A stretch of 64,000 nucleotides of DNA from JBBRMW01 sp965246845 (lineage in GTDB: Bacteria > Chloroflexota > Anaerolineae > Aggregatilineales > UBA2796): NCBI GenBank assembly GCA_965246845.1, contig CBDFFR010000012.1, positions 310,001 to 374,000 on the forward strand, given 5' to 3'. The notes under the pieces are model-generated. The model worked only from the letters and a program-made list of their open reading frames with translations. It was not told the origin of the DNA and did no database searches. Numbering within the stretch: position 1 is the first letter of the stretch; each line of letters opens with the position of its first letter. Of this stretch, positions 15,113-22,918 are shown piece after piece. The position numbers and the translations under genes are program-made.

Positions 15113-15508
15113 ATGACTACACGAGCAAGGCTCAACAAAAGCGCGGTGGATCGCATCGCGGGCGGTGTCTGCGGCGGCGCGGGCGCGGCGCTCGGCGTGA
15201 ATTCGTGGTGGGTGCGTGTAGCCTACGCAACGCTCATCATCGCCCAGCCCGCCTTCGGAGTCCTGCTCTATTTGCTACTGTGGATCATCTTCCCGGCGCA
15301 GGGCTTGAATGACATCGCATCGCTCAACGTTGCGCCGAAGGTCCCGCGCCCGGAAGCGGCCTTGCTGATCGGCGCACTGACGATTCTGATTGGTATCAGT
15401 ACGCTGGTGCTGGCGCTTCCGGCCACTTCGCGCGCCGATTTGATCGTCCCGGTGATGCTGCTTCTGATCGGCCTCGCACTGCTGCTGCGCCAATTGCGGA
15501 GAGCATAG
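15113..15508 (+). CDS. PspC-domain membrane protein
   Basis: Residues 8-62 form a PspC domain: SAVDRIAGGVCGGAGAALGV, then WWVRVAYATLIIAQPAFGVLLYLLLWIIFP. This is followed by two more helices in residues 80-127. PspC proteins take part in envelope stress sensing, often paired with LiaF/toast-rack proteins, as here: the next gene starts 1 base after this stop. A -10-like TAAACT lies 8 bases before the ATG, so this mRNA may have almost no leader. The extra C-terminal helices resemble the LiaI/LiaF membrane part. Confidence 0.85.
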   Translation: MTTRARLNKSAVDRIAGGVCGGAGAALGVNSWWVRVAYATLIIAQPAFGVLLYLLLWIIFPAQGLNDIASLNVAPKVPRPEAALLIGALTILIGISTLVLALPATSRADLIVPVMLLLIGLALLLRQLRRA

Positions 15509-15509
15509 C

Positions 15510-16400
15510 GTGAGCCGATCTAATTGGTTGTGGCCGCTGCTGATCGTCGTCTTCGCGGTCTACCTGCTCGCGAGCGTCGCGGGCGCGGTCCCGCCCATCG
15601 TCGCGGATTTGGTGGCGCGTGGGTGGCCTGCCGCGCTCGTTCTGTTTGGATTGGTCGTGCTAATTGGGCGGCGGGTGCGCTTCGCTACCGTGATCGCGCT
15701 GTTCGTGACGCTCGCACTCACAGTTGGGATCGCGGTCTTTGCCTACGCGAAGCAGGCCGGGCGTGTGCGGACCGACTACCGCGCGCCTATTGCGCAGACC
15801 CTCGCGGCAGATGTCACCGCGCTTAAGATCAATGTCTCGGCGCTGATCGCCGATCTTGACATTAGTACCGCCGCCGACCGCGCGATCAACGGTGAATTTG
15901 TGGGCAGTGCCGAGAGCCAGGTGACAACGAATTTCACCGTCGATCAGGGGATCGCCACGCTGTCAATCACCGAAACCCGGACGAGCAGACTGCCCAAACT
16001 GGATGCTATCGGGCGCGGCAAATTTGCGTTGCGGCTTCCAGCCGACATCACGCTCGATACACTGAGTATTGAAGGTGCTGACGGTCCGCTAGCGCTCGAC
16101 CTGACCAACGCCACTGTACGGACACTCAACATCCGTGTCGGGACGGGCGCGCTCACCGTGACGCTGCCCGCGCAGCGCCCGGAAATCGGACTTGGCGGGA
16201 ACATTGCGACGGGCGCGGGCGACCTTACATTGACCGTACCGGCGGGCGTCACACTCAAGTTGAGCGTCGCGGGCGGGCGGCCTGCCTTCGATCAGGCGAA
16301 TTACCTGCTACTCAGCGGGAACGTTCTGCAGTCGGCGGGTGTGCGCGATTTTCAGGCGGTGCTTACAGTGAGCGCGAGCGGCACAGTGACGATTAGATGA
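15510..16400 (+). CDS. LiaF-like / DUF4097-type (toast-rack) envelope protein
   Basis: The GTG at 15510 follows the PspC gene directly. The first 90 residues contain three to four hydrophobic helices (LWPLLIVVFAVYLLA, GWPAALVLFGLVVLIG, ATVIALFVTLALTVGIAVFAYA). Residues 100-296 are repetitive beta strands with regular Leu/Ile/Thr spacing (ALKINVSALIADLDI, TLSIEGADGPLALDL, TVRTLNIRVGTGALTV), the beta-solenoid 'toast-rack' seen in LiaF, DUF2154 and DUF4097 proteins. These work with PspC in response to membrane damage. Together the pair is a plausible envelope-stress module without an adjacent two-component system. Confidence 0.75.
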   Translation: MSRSNWLWPLLIVVFAVYLLASVAGAVPPIVADLVARGWPAALVLFGLVVLIGRRVRFATVIALFVTLALTVGIAVFAYAKQAGRVRTDYRAPIAQTLAADVTALKINVSALIADLDISTAADRAINGEFVGSAESQVTTNFTVDQGIATLSITETRTSRLPKLDAIGRGKFALRLPADITLDTLSIEGADGPLALDLTNATVRTLNIRVGTGALTVTLPAQRPEIGLGGNIATGAGDLTLTVPAGVTLKLSVAGGRPAFDQANYLLLSGNVLQSAGVRDFQAVLTVSASGTVTIR

Positions 16401-16409
16401 CGGGTTCAT

Positions 16410-16640
16410 TTGCCAGTAAATCAATCAGGAGCAAATTCCGCATGGGACACCCATGTGGACAAAACGCCTTCAAATGTCTACAGCGACTTTGAATGGATAC
16501 ATCAGCACGAAACAGAAGTTCTGGAAAAGTACGATGAGTGTTCCATTCTCGTGTTTCGAGAGCAAGTCATTGGCGTTGGCGCTATTTACAGCGCCATGCT
16601 TGAAAACGCCGAAACCAATTTGCCGCCGTTTGGTGGATGA
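16410..16640 (+). CDS. Small hypothetical protein, DUF5678-like
   Basis: The frame from TTG 16410 (or GTG 16455) encodes DFEWIHQHETEVLEKYDECS followed by ILVFREQVIGVGAIYSAML. This resembles DUF5678, small proteins with a Trp/His-Glu-x-Leu helix and a V-x-G turn. The C-terminus stops at 16640, exactly where phage-derived sequence on the other strand begins, so the gene may be truncated there. No strong ribosome binding site fits either start. Codon use is AT-richer than that of the neighbours. Function unknown. Confidence 0.4.
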   Translation: MPVNQSGANSAWDTHVDKTPSNVYSDFEWIHQHETEVLEKYDECSILVFREQVIGVGAIYSAMLENAETNLPPFGG

Positions 16641-17097
16641 GCCAACCCGTTTCGCCACGCACGCGGAGTTGGTGATGCTCGTTGGGACGGCCAGCGCCAC
16701 GCTCCAGCCACCGAGGCCGTTGGACGTCGCGAACGCCGCGCTGAACGGGACGAACTTCGCAATTTCCGGGAGCGTCGTAATACTTGCCCTGTTGTGCAAG
16801 CAGGCTGTAGACCGGATTGCCCGCAGCGGGCGGGGCGTTGCCCCCGACCAGCAGTGAGACGATGCCTTTGACCGCCGCGCCCCTGATGATCGAGTGCGAC
16901 CCGGCAGCGTTGGCGTTCAGGTAGCCTGCATAGTCCAGCGCGAAGGTCCGCACGCCGGGTAGAAAATTGTGCGCGAGGTCGCCGAACGCCGTAACGTCGT
17001 AGGTGTCGCGCTTATCATCGATGGTCACGTGGTTGCTGTCGCCCGTCAGTTCGTACCCGTTGACCAGCACCTGGATGAAATTGCCTGCGAATGCCAT
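16641..17097 (-). pseudogene. Decayed phage tail tube protein
   Basis: From ATG 17097 the product begins AFAGNFIQVLVNGYELTG, then NHVTIDDKRDTYDVTAFGD and NFLPGVRTFALDYAGYL. This is the N-terminal pattern of phage tail tube proteins (TDVTAFGD then LPG). After GKYY (about 16785) the frame degenerates; continuation is recovered in another frame as LPEIAKFVPFSAAFATSNG and ALAVPTSITNSA. One frameshift therefore splits the gene. AAAGGAGACCCT gives a perfect ribosome binding site before the ATG. The region was once an expressed structural gene and is now an isolated remnant with no other prophage genes nearby. Confidence 0.7.
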
Positions 17098-17109
17098 AGG
17101 GTCTCCTTT

Positions 17110-17295
17110 CTACTGCACGTTCTCGTAACGGTTGACGAAGCTGTGCAGGATGACGACGTTCGCGGTAGCGTCGAAGGCGCGCACGGCTGCGCCGTTTTGC
17201 AGCAGGTGGCCGGGAACCACCTCCGTGAAGCCGCCTTCGGGCGGGAGCGTGACCTCAATCTGGTCGTAGGGGTCGGCCGTGCTGGGTTCCCATGC
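17110..17295 (-). pseudogene. C-terminal remnant of a second phage structural gene
   Basis: Directly upstream of the tail gene on the same strand, an open frame lacking a start encodes WEPSTADPYDQIEVTLPPEG, then VVPGHLLQNGAAVRAF and VVILHSFVNRYENVQ before a TAG at 17110-17112. It is open back only to a stop near 17300, where sequence character changes to AT-rich. It is the end of a truncated gene of the same phage module; which one cannot be told. Confidence 0.5.
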
Positions 17296-17446
17296 GTGTG
17301 ATTATTCCAATTCTCCCTGACTTCATGCACCTTTTTCACCTAGCAATTAGGGTTATAAATGTTTTTGGAGGTTGTCAATCAATCTATCTTAAGACGCATC
17401 GCGAGTGTGGACAGAAAATCTACGGCAACCCGAAAAATACTGATTT

Positions 17447-18437
17447 ACGTCTAATGTGAAATGGAAAAGGTTTGGAGGTCAAAGGCAAAGTCACGGGCAA
17501 GCAAGCGCTTGAGAACCAAACAGGTGACTTTGAGGGTGATGCGAGCGGTCAAGCCAGCTACCGTTTTAGCAAGCAAGCGCTCAAGGTTGCGCCCTGTGTT
17601 CTGGAGTTGGTGAAAGACGCCTTCGATGCGTTCACGTAAACTGCCCAGCGCGGCGTCGAGTAGCGGATGATTTTGTTGGGACTGGTTGGCGCGTTTGGGA
17701 GTGAGGACACAGTTGCCGGTTTCATCGGCAATGCTGGCTTGCCAATCCGCGCCAAGAAAGCCCTTGTCGGCCAGGATGTCACAGTCGTTGACACGGTACA
17801 GAACACTCTCGGCAGCAAGACGTTCGTCGGTGTTGGCAGCCACCAGGTCGTAGACGACGGGCAGACCGTCGCAGGTACTCAGCAGCACGAGTTTGAAGCC
17901 GAAGTAGTGCAGCTTACGCGCCGCACACTGACCATACCCGGCATACCCTGCAAAGTCACTATGTGTTTTGGACCGTTTGTAGCCTACCACCGGGACAGGT
18001 TTGGTATCCAGCAGCAGGCACTCGCAGGTATACCCACCCAACATCCCCAACCACGCTTGCCGTAGTGCTTCCACCACCGCTTGTAAGGCTCGCCCGCGTC
18101 GATTGTACTGGCTCTGGTCCACCAGCTTAGGAAACAGGTCCAGATGGTTGGCACGCATGTATGCCACATACTGCGTTTCGCCCGGATATGGCACAAAATC
18201 ATGCGCCAGCAGCAATGTCAACAATTCGCTGTCGCTGAACTGCGCTTTTGCGCCTGTCTTACCCTTTAGCAGATGCCGTCCCTCTGTTTGATACCAGTCG
18301 TCTACCAGCACGTACAGCGTGGTCAAAAGCGTTTCCAGGTCTATACTTGTCATGGGAATGGGTCCGATTGACTGTAGGGGTACCTTCAATCTTGCGTCCC
18401 ATTCCCCTTTTCGCCAAATTCATTCCACATCAGACGT
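17447..18437 (-). mobile_element. IS982-family insertion sequence, copy 1
   Basis: The 991-base element has imperfect terminal inverted repeats, ACGTCTAATGTGAAATG at the left end against ACGTCTGATGTGGAATG read from the right end. It is flanked by a 5-bp direct repeat GATTT (17442-17446 and 18438-18442), the target duplication. It matches copy 2 at 45993-46983 in length and encoded protein. It sits between a phage remnant and the iscX-nuo operon. Confidence 0.93.
17451..18353 (-). CDS. IS982-type transposase (copy 1)
   Basis: The transposase has 300 residues from ATG 18353. The family pattern is visible: FSDSELLTLLLA near the N-terminus, NRRGRALQAVVEAL, the first Asp in CLLLDTKPVPV, the second in CDILADKGFLGA and a Glu in LRERIEGVFHQL, giving a DDE active site. 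The stop codon lies inside the left inverted repeat, usual for a compact IS. An upstream TTG would add 12 residues overlapping the end sequence and is less likely. The reading frame is intact, so the element is probably active. Confidence 0.93.
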   Translation of the reverse strand: MTSIDLETLLTTLYVLVDDWYQTEGRHLLKGKTGAKAQFSDSELLTLLLAHDFVPYPGETQYVAYMRANHLDLFPKLVDQSQYNRRGRALQAVVEALRQAWLGMLGGYTCECLLLDTKPVPVVGYKRSKTHSDFAGYAGYGQCAARKLHYFGFKLVLLSTCDGLPVVYDLVAANTDERLAAESVLYRVNDCDILADKGFLGADWQASIADETGNCVLTPKRANQSQQNHPLLDAALGSLRERIEGVFHQLQNTGRNLERLLAKTVAGLTARITLKVTCLVLKRLLARDFAFDLQTFSISH

Positions 18438-18562
18438 GATTTTTAAAATCCGCAAGCAGGCCCGACGAAAAACCGCGATGTGTGGCTAAAATCATCCCGG
18501 CATATGATGCGCAGCCGTGAAAAACCGCGACTCACCCTGTTTCACAAAGTTCTTTATTTTGA

Positions 18563-18591
18563 TTGTGAAGTCCAGATCAATCCGTTATAAT
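18563..18591 (+). promoter_or_regulatory. Strong sigma-70-type promoter of iscX-nuo, implying a leaderless mRNA
   Basis: TTGTGA (18563-18568) and TATAAT (18586-18591) are separated by 17 bases, a near-ideal promoter. The iscX ATG at 18599 lies only 7 bases after the -10, so transcription should start at or next to the A of the start codon. The promoter lies 125 bases from the IS copy 1 boundary and is not formed by it. Confidence 0.8.
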
Positions 18592-18598
18592 TCAAGCT

Positions 18599-18817
18599 AT
18601 GGACGAGTTAAACACACTCTATTGGGACTCATCCTTCGAGATCGTGCTGGCGCTGATGGAACTGTTCCCGGACGTGGAGATTGAGAGCGTCGGGCTGGAT
18701 CAGCTCTACGAGGCAATCATCGCGCTCCCCAATTTCGCGGATGATCCGGCGCTCGCCAATGAATCCATCCTGCTCGGTATTTTGAGGGAGTGGTACGAGG
18801 AAACACAAAATGGCTGA
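18599..18817 (+). CDS. iscX: IscX-family Fe-S cluster assembly protein
   Basis: The 72-residue acidic protein matches IscX (YfhJ): LYWDSSFEIVLALMELFPDV at 8-27, then GLDQLYEAIIALPNFADDP and ILLGILREWYEE at the end. IscX binds iron and the desulfurase IscS and modulates Fe-S assembly. It normally sits in an isc operon; here it occupies the place usually taken by nuoA, overlapping nuoB by 8 bases, so it is probably dedicated to loading the complex I clusters. The ATG at 18599 coincides with the expected transcription start, so translation should be leaderless. Confidence 0.88.
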   Translation: MDELNTLYWDSSFEIVLALMELFPDVEIESVGLDQLYEAIIALPNFADDPALANESILLGILREWYEETQNG

Positions 18818-19514
18818 AATCAACCTCAAGGAACTGCAAAACCCGGATATTCCCGTGCCGGAAGAAATGCAGTCGAATGTCGCGATCACGAGCATCAGCA
18901 AATTGTACGGGTGGTCACGCAGTATGTCGGTGTGGCCGCTGCTGTTCGGGCTGGCCTGCTGCGCGATTGAAATGATCGCCACCGCGTCGAGCCGCTTCGA
19001 TATGGCGCGCTTCGGCATGGATATTCAGCGCGCCAGCCCGCGCCAGTCCGATTTAATCATCATCTCCGGGACCGTCACCAAGAAGATGATCGTCCCGATT
19101 GTGCGGCTCTACAACCAGATGCCGGAGCCGAAATACGTCCTCGCGATGGGCGCGTGCGCGTCCGGCGGCGGTCCCTTCAAGGAAGGCTACAACGTCGTCT
19201 CCGGTATCGATAAATATCTGCCGACCGATGTGTACGTCCCCGGCTGCCCGCCGACCCCGCAGGCGCTGCTCAACGGCCTGATTGCGCTGCACAAGAAAAT
19301 TCAGGGGCAATCGCTGGCCGTCTCCGCTTCGACGCCCTGGTATGGCAACGGTCCGAATGAGCCGATCCCCGTGCCGATCCTCGGACCGGATGTGATCGAC
19401 CCGCGCCAACTCGAACTCTTCAAGAAGGAAGCCCGGCTCAACCGCGAGACGCCGACCGTCGCGGATGCGATGTTGGCCGTCCACGTCGCCGCCGTCGCGG
19501 ACGTGAAGGCGTAG
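18810..19514 (+). CDS. nuoB: NADH-quinone oxidoreductase subunit B
   Basis: NuoB carries cluster N2, the last Fe-S centre before quinone. Its four ligands are seen as adjacent Cys50-Cys51 (GLACCAIEM), Cys116 (MGACASGGGPF) and Cys146 (YVPGCPPTPQ). The protein has 234 residues; a tail after about residue 165 extends beyond the usual core. ATG 18810 overlaps iscX by 8 bases, and nuoCD follows after 18 bases. It sits at the membrane interface of complex I. Confidence 0.96.
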   Translation: MAEINLKELQNPDIPVPEEMQSNVAITSISKLYGWSRSMSVWPLLFGLACCAIEMIATASSRFDMARFGMDIQRASPRQSDLIIISGTVTKKMIVPIVRLYNQMPEPKYVLAMGACASGGGPFKEGYNVVSGIDKYLPTDVYVPGCPPTPQALLNGLIALHKKIQGQSLAVSASTPWYGNGPNEPIPVPILGPDVIDPRQLELFKKEARLNRETPTVADAMLAVHVAAVADVKA

Positions 19515-19532
19515 CAAAAGGATTTATCGAGC

Positions 19533-21362
19533 ATGACTGATCAGGTGCTAACTCCCCCGGCGACGCTTGAGGACGCCGTAACCGACCTCAAGGCGCGTTT
19601 CCCGGATGCAATCAAGAACGACGACCGAAAGGGCTATGGCGGCGTCATTGTCGATGCGAACAAGCTGGTCGAGGTCGCGACGTACATCCGTGACGGCCTC
19701 GGCTACAATTATCTCTCCAGCGCGACGGCGGTAGATTATCTCGGACAGGGCGACCACATGGAGATGGTCTATCACGCCTTCCGCGTCCCGGATGGCGGTC
19801 CGGCGCTGGTCTTCAAGGCGCAGACCGAACGCGACGAGCCGAGCATCCCCAGCCTGATTCGCGTGTACCCCGGCGCGGATTTTCAGGAGCGCGAAGCGTG
19901 GGACCTGTACGGTATTCGCTTCCCCGGCCACCCGAACCTCAAGCGCATTCTGCTGTGGGAAGGCTTCTACGGCCACCCGATGCGCAAGGACTGGAAAGAG
20001 CCATATTACGAGGAAGAGACCAAGCCGTTCGAGTCGCGCTGGCCGGGTGGAAATGTCTATCGCACGGAAGAGCACAACCCCTACGGCCATAACGTGAAGT
20101 ATCCGGCGGGCTTCGACCCGACTGGCTACAGCCCGCTCGACCAGCACCTGTACGACGGCTCGAACCTCGGTATCGACATTGAAGGCGATGCGAGCATGAT
20201 GACCGACCGCCTGACGGTCAACCTCGGACCGCACCACCCCAGCACGCACGGCGTCTTCCGCATGGTCGTCCAGCTTAACGGCGAGACGATTGAAGACCTC
20301 GAACCCGTGATGGGCTACCTGCACCGCAACCACGAGAAGATTGGCGAGCGCAATACGTGGTTCGGCAACATGCCGTTCACGGACCGCCTCGATTACATCA
20401 ATAGCATGGGCAACAACTTCGGCTATGCGCTCGCGGTCGAACAGCTCATGGGCAACGCGGTCAGCGTCCCCTACCGTGCGGAAGTAATCCGCGTGCTGAT
20501 GGCTGAATTAACGCGCATCGTTAACCACCTGTGGGCGGTCGGCTTCCTGTTGAACGATCTCGGTGCGCTCTTCACGCCGATGCTATATGCGGTCGAAACG
20601 CGCGAATACATCCTCGACGTGTTCGAGGCGACGGCGGGTGCGCGCCTGATGTGCAATTACTTCCGCTTCGGTGGGGTTCACGCCGATTTGCCGGAACGCA
20701 TGACGACGATTGCGCTCTTGCAGAACGAAAAGATCAAAGACGAGAACACGATGGATTATCTGCGCGAATTGATTCGTGAGAAACTCCCGCGTGCCATCGA
20801 TGAACTTGAGCGCTTCCTTTCCGAGAGCGAGATCATCAAGACGCGCACCATTGGCGTCGGCCTGCTCCCGCCGGAGATGGCAATTGCCTATAGCGCGTCG
20901 GGTCCGCTCCTGCGCGCGTCCGGCGTGCCGTATGACGTGCGCCGCGCGCAGCCGTACAGCATCTACCCGGAACTCGAATTCGATGTCTGCACCCGCGAGA
21001 ATGGGGACATCTACGACCGCTTCCTGATCCGCATGGACGAGATGCGCCAGAGCCTGCGCATTCTCGAACAGCTTCTGCCGCGTCTGGAACAGACGAAGAA
21101 CCAGAGCATCTTCGGCGGCAAGAGTGGCTACTCGATCAAGGTCCCGGCGGGCGAGAGCTACGGTCATGTCGAGAACCCGAAAGGTGAACTCGGCTTCTAT
21201 ACGGTCTCGACGGGCGGCGGCAATCCGTTCCGCTACCATGTGCGCGCACCCAGCTTCATCAACCTGACGCCGCTCGGCGAAATGTCGAAGGGTCACAAGG
21301 TCGCGGATGTGGTGGTCGTGCTGGGCAGCATCGATATTGTGTTGGGTGAGACGGATCGGTGA
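19533..21362 (+). CDS. nuoCD: NADH-quinone oxidoreductase, fused subunits C and D
   Basis: Residues 1-200 are NuoC-like (HAFRVPDGGPALVFKAQ, then FQEREAWDLYGIRFPGHPNL). Residues 225-609 are NuoD (TVNLGPHHPSTHGVFRMVVQ at 228-247, VNHLWAVGFLLNDLGA, ending DVVVVLGSIDIVLGETDR). The fusion is the usual NuoCD arrangement, but two separate genes are common elsewhere. NuoD forms the quinone-binding chamber with NuoB. The predicted linker at about 195-225 is continuous, with no internal stop. It follows nuoB after 18 bases. Confidence 0.96.
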   Translation: MTDQVLTPPATLEDAVTDLKARFPDAIKNDDRKGYGGVIVDANKLVEVATYIRDGLGYNYLSSATAVDYLGQGDHMEMVYHAFRVPDGGPALVFKAQTERDEPSIPSLIRVYPGADFQEREAWDLYGIRFPGHPNLKRILLWEGFYGHPMRKDWKEPYYEEETKPFESRWPGGNVYRTEEHNPYGHNVKYPAGFDPTGYSPLDQHLYDGSNLGIDIEGDASMMTDRLTVNLGPHHPSTHGVFRMVVQLNGETIEDLEPVMGYLHRNHEKIGERNTWFGNMPFTDRLDYINSMGNNFGYALAVEQLMGNAVSVPYRAEVIRVLMAELTRIVNHLWAVGFLLNDLGALFTPMLYAVETREYILDVFEATAGARLMCNYFRFGGVHADLPERMTTIALLQNEKIKDENTMDYLRELIREKLPRAIDELERFLSESEIIKTRTIGVGLLPPEMAIAYSASGPLLRASGVPYDVRRAQPYSIYPELEFDVCTRENGDIYDRFLIRMDEMRQSLRILEQLLPRLEQTKNQSIFGGKSGYSIKVPAGESYGHVENPKGELGFYTVSTGGGNPFRYHVRAPSFINLTPLGEMSKGHKVADVVVVLGSIDIVLGETDR

Positions 21363-21363
21363 G

Positions 21364-21512
21364 GAAGGTATAAGCAGTAAGGTATAAGGTATAAGCCAAT
21401 GCGGAATATCCTGATTGTGCTTTCTTGTACCTTACGCTTCATACCTCATAGAAAAGCGTATAAGCCACTTCTTGAGTTTGCTTATACCTTACACCTTATA
21501 GCTTATACCTCT
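21364..21512. repeat. Inverted and tandem AAGGTATAAG repeats between nuoCD and nuoI
   Basis: The 164-base gap holds GGTATAAGCAGTAAGGTATA and a further copy at 21367-21396, and the inverse, CTTATACCTTACACCTTATA, at 21481-21500 with a partial copy after it. The two arms can form a roughly 30-bp imperfect stem with an 85-base loop containing more copies (ACCTTACG, CGTATAAGCC). It lies inside an operon, so it may act on mRNA stability or attenuation between nuoCD and nuoI. GAAGGAG for nuoI follows at once. Confidence 0.75.
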
Positions 21513-21526
21513 CCGAAGGAGCTTTC

Positions 21527-22693
21527 ATGTACGGAACAGGCATTCTCAAAGGGTTGAGCGTCACGCTCAAGCACTTTTTCGCGACATTCGCGGATGATCT
21601 CAAGTGGTTCGGGCGGCGCAACGGGATTGAATCCTTCCAGGTCAAGCAGGGCTTGAAGGGCAAGGGCATGTTCACCGTCCAATACCCGGAAGAAAAACTC
21701 GCCCCGGCGGAGCGTTTCCGCTTCCTGCCGTTCCTCGTCACCTACAACAACGACGACCCGGAATATCCCGGCAAGGACTGGTGTACCTCGTGTGGTATCT
21801 GCGCGAAGGTTTGCCCGCCGCAGTGCATCTGGATCGTGCAGACGAAAGACCCGGTAACAAACCGTCCAAAGCCGGAACCGGAAGCGTTCTACATCGACAT
21901 CGACGTGTGCATGAACTGCGGTTATTGCGCGGAATATTGCCCGTTCGACGCGATCAAGATGGATCACGATTACGAACTGGCGTCCTATGACCGCACCTCT
22001 AACCACGTCTATGACAAGCCGAAACTTTCCAAAGAGATGCGTTACTGGCAGACCATCGCGCCGACCATCTCCGTACAGGAAGAGGCCGAACGCGGCGGCT
22101 ACGATCATAAGGACGTGCAGAAGCTGCGCAACAAGGCCGGGCTGGTCAAGAGCCGTCCGGGTCCGGTGAGCGATAAGCCGAAAGAAGCCGCACCTGCCGC
22201 GCCCGCGCCGGGGATGGCTCCGTCGCCGTCCGGTATCCAGCCGGGCGTCGCTGCCGCCGCGACCGCGCCTGCGGCTGCACAACCCGCTGCCGCTGATAAG
22301 CTGCAATCCGTGACTGCTGCCGCTCAGACTGCCGCCACAGGTGGCACGCATACCGCTGACGGGAAGCCCATCGTCCGGCGTCGTGGAGCGGGTGGCGCTG
22401 CTAAGACCGAAGCAGCCACGCTCACGGCTCCGGCAGCAGAGGCAGCCCCCGCTGTTCCGGCTGCTGCACCTGCCCCGGCTGCTGCGCCCGCACCGCAAAC
22501 TCCGACACCTGCCGCACTCGCTGCGCAGCCGGACGAGCCGCGTATTCCTTCGGAAAAGGCGGTCAGCACCGCTCCGACTGCTCCTGAATCGCAAGGGGAT
22601 ACGGGCGCACCCGCTGCTGGACCTGCGCCGCGTGACCCGAACAAGCCCGTAACCGTCGTGCGCCGTCGCAACGCGCCGCCGAAGAAGGACTAG
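21527..22693 (+). CDS. nuoI: NuoI-type 2[4Fe-4S] subunit with long Ala/Pro-rich tail
   Basis: NuoI relays electrons through clusters N6a and N6b to NuoB. The two motifs are intact: Cys86-x2-Cys89-x2-Cys92-x3-Cys96 and Cys128-x2-Cys131-x2-Cys134-x3-Cys138. The core ends near residue 205, the normal size, but the protein goes on to 388 with a low-complexity Ala/Pro/Thr-rich tail that contains two basic R-R-R motifs (KPIVRRRGAGG and VTVVRRRNAPPKKD). The tail is probably disordered. AAGGAG lies 7 bases before ATG 21527. A terminator follows, so nuo genes A, E-H and J-N lie elsewhere. Confidence 0.92.
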   Translation: MYGTGILKGLSVTLKHFFATFADDLKWFGRRNGIESFQVKQGLKGKGMFTVQYPEEKLAPAERFRFLPFLVTYNNDDPEYPGKDWCTSCGICAKVCPPQCIWIVQTKDPVTNRPKPEPEAFYIDIDVCMNCGYCAEYCPFDAIKMDHDYELASYDRTSNHVYDKPKLSKEMRYWQTIAPTISVQEEAERGGYDHKDVQKLRNKAGLVKSRPGPVSDKPKEAAPAAPAPGMAPSPSGIQPGVAAAATAPAAAQPAAADKLQSVTAAAQTAATGGTHTADGKPIVRRRGAGGAAKTEAATLTAPAAEAAPAVPAAAPAPAAAPAPQTPTPAALAAQPDEPRIPSEKAVSTAPTAPESQGDTGAPAAGPAPRDPNKPVTVVRRRNAPPKKD

Positions 22694-22768
22694 GTGTGGG
22701 GTTAGAGTAGCGCGGAACCTGAATCCGCTCCTACGGACTAGTCATTTTCGCCGTATCTAACCGTATTA

Positions 22769-22801
22769 GCCCGGTCATACATGGCCGGGCGACTTTTTTA
22801 T
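22769..22801 (+). terminator. Intrinsic terminator after nuoI
   Basis: GCCCGGTCA (22769-22777) pairs with TGGCCGGGC (22782-22790), one G-U pair, 4-base loop, followed after GAC by six T. It closes the iscX-nuoB-nuoCD-nuoI unit. Confidence 0.88.
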
Positions 22802-22827
22802 ATCGAATCTGATGCAGGTTGATAATG

Positions 22828-22898
22828 CCGGGTCGGGCAAGCCGCGACCCCTACATCGGACTGCGCGTTTTCGTAGGGGCGACGGCTTGCCTCGCCCG
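22828..22898. repeat. Palindromic intergenic repeat pair (CGGGCAAGCC type)
   Basis: The left arm GGGTCGGGCAAGCCGCGACC then CCTACA and the right arm CGTAGGGGCGACGGCTTGCC are inverted copies around a centre TCGGACTGCGCGTTT. Each arm is itself a palindrome. The layout is the same as in the elements at 31366 and 33110. Confidence 0.82.
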
Positions 22899-22918
22899 TC
22901 ATCAAAAAGGTAAAACAT

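Noticed and set aside
21503..22594. 363-codon antisense frame over nuoI
   Set aside because: It mirrors the codon pattern of nuoI and its Ala/Pro tail; Arg/Ser/Gly-rich low complexity with no start signal.
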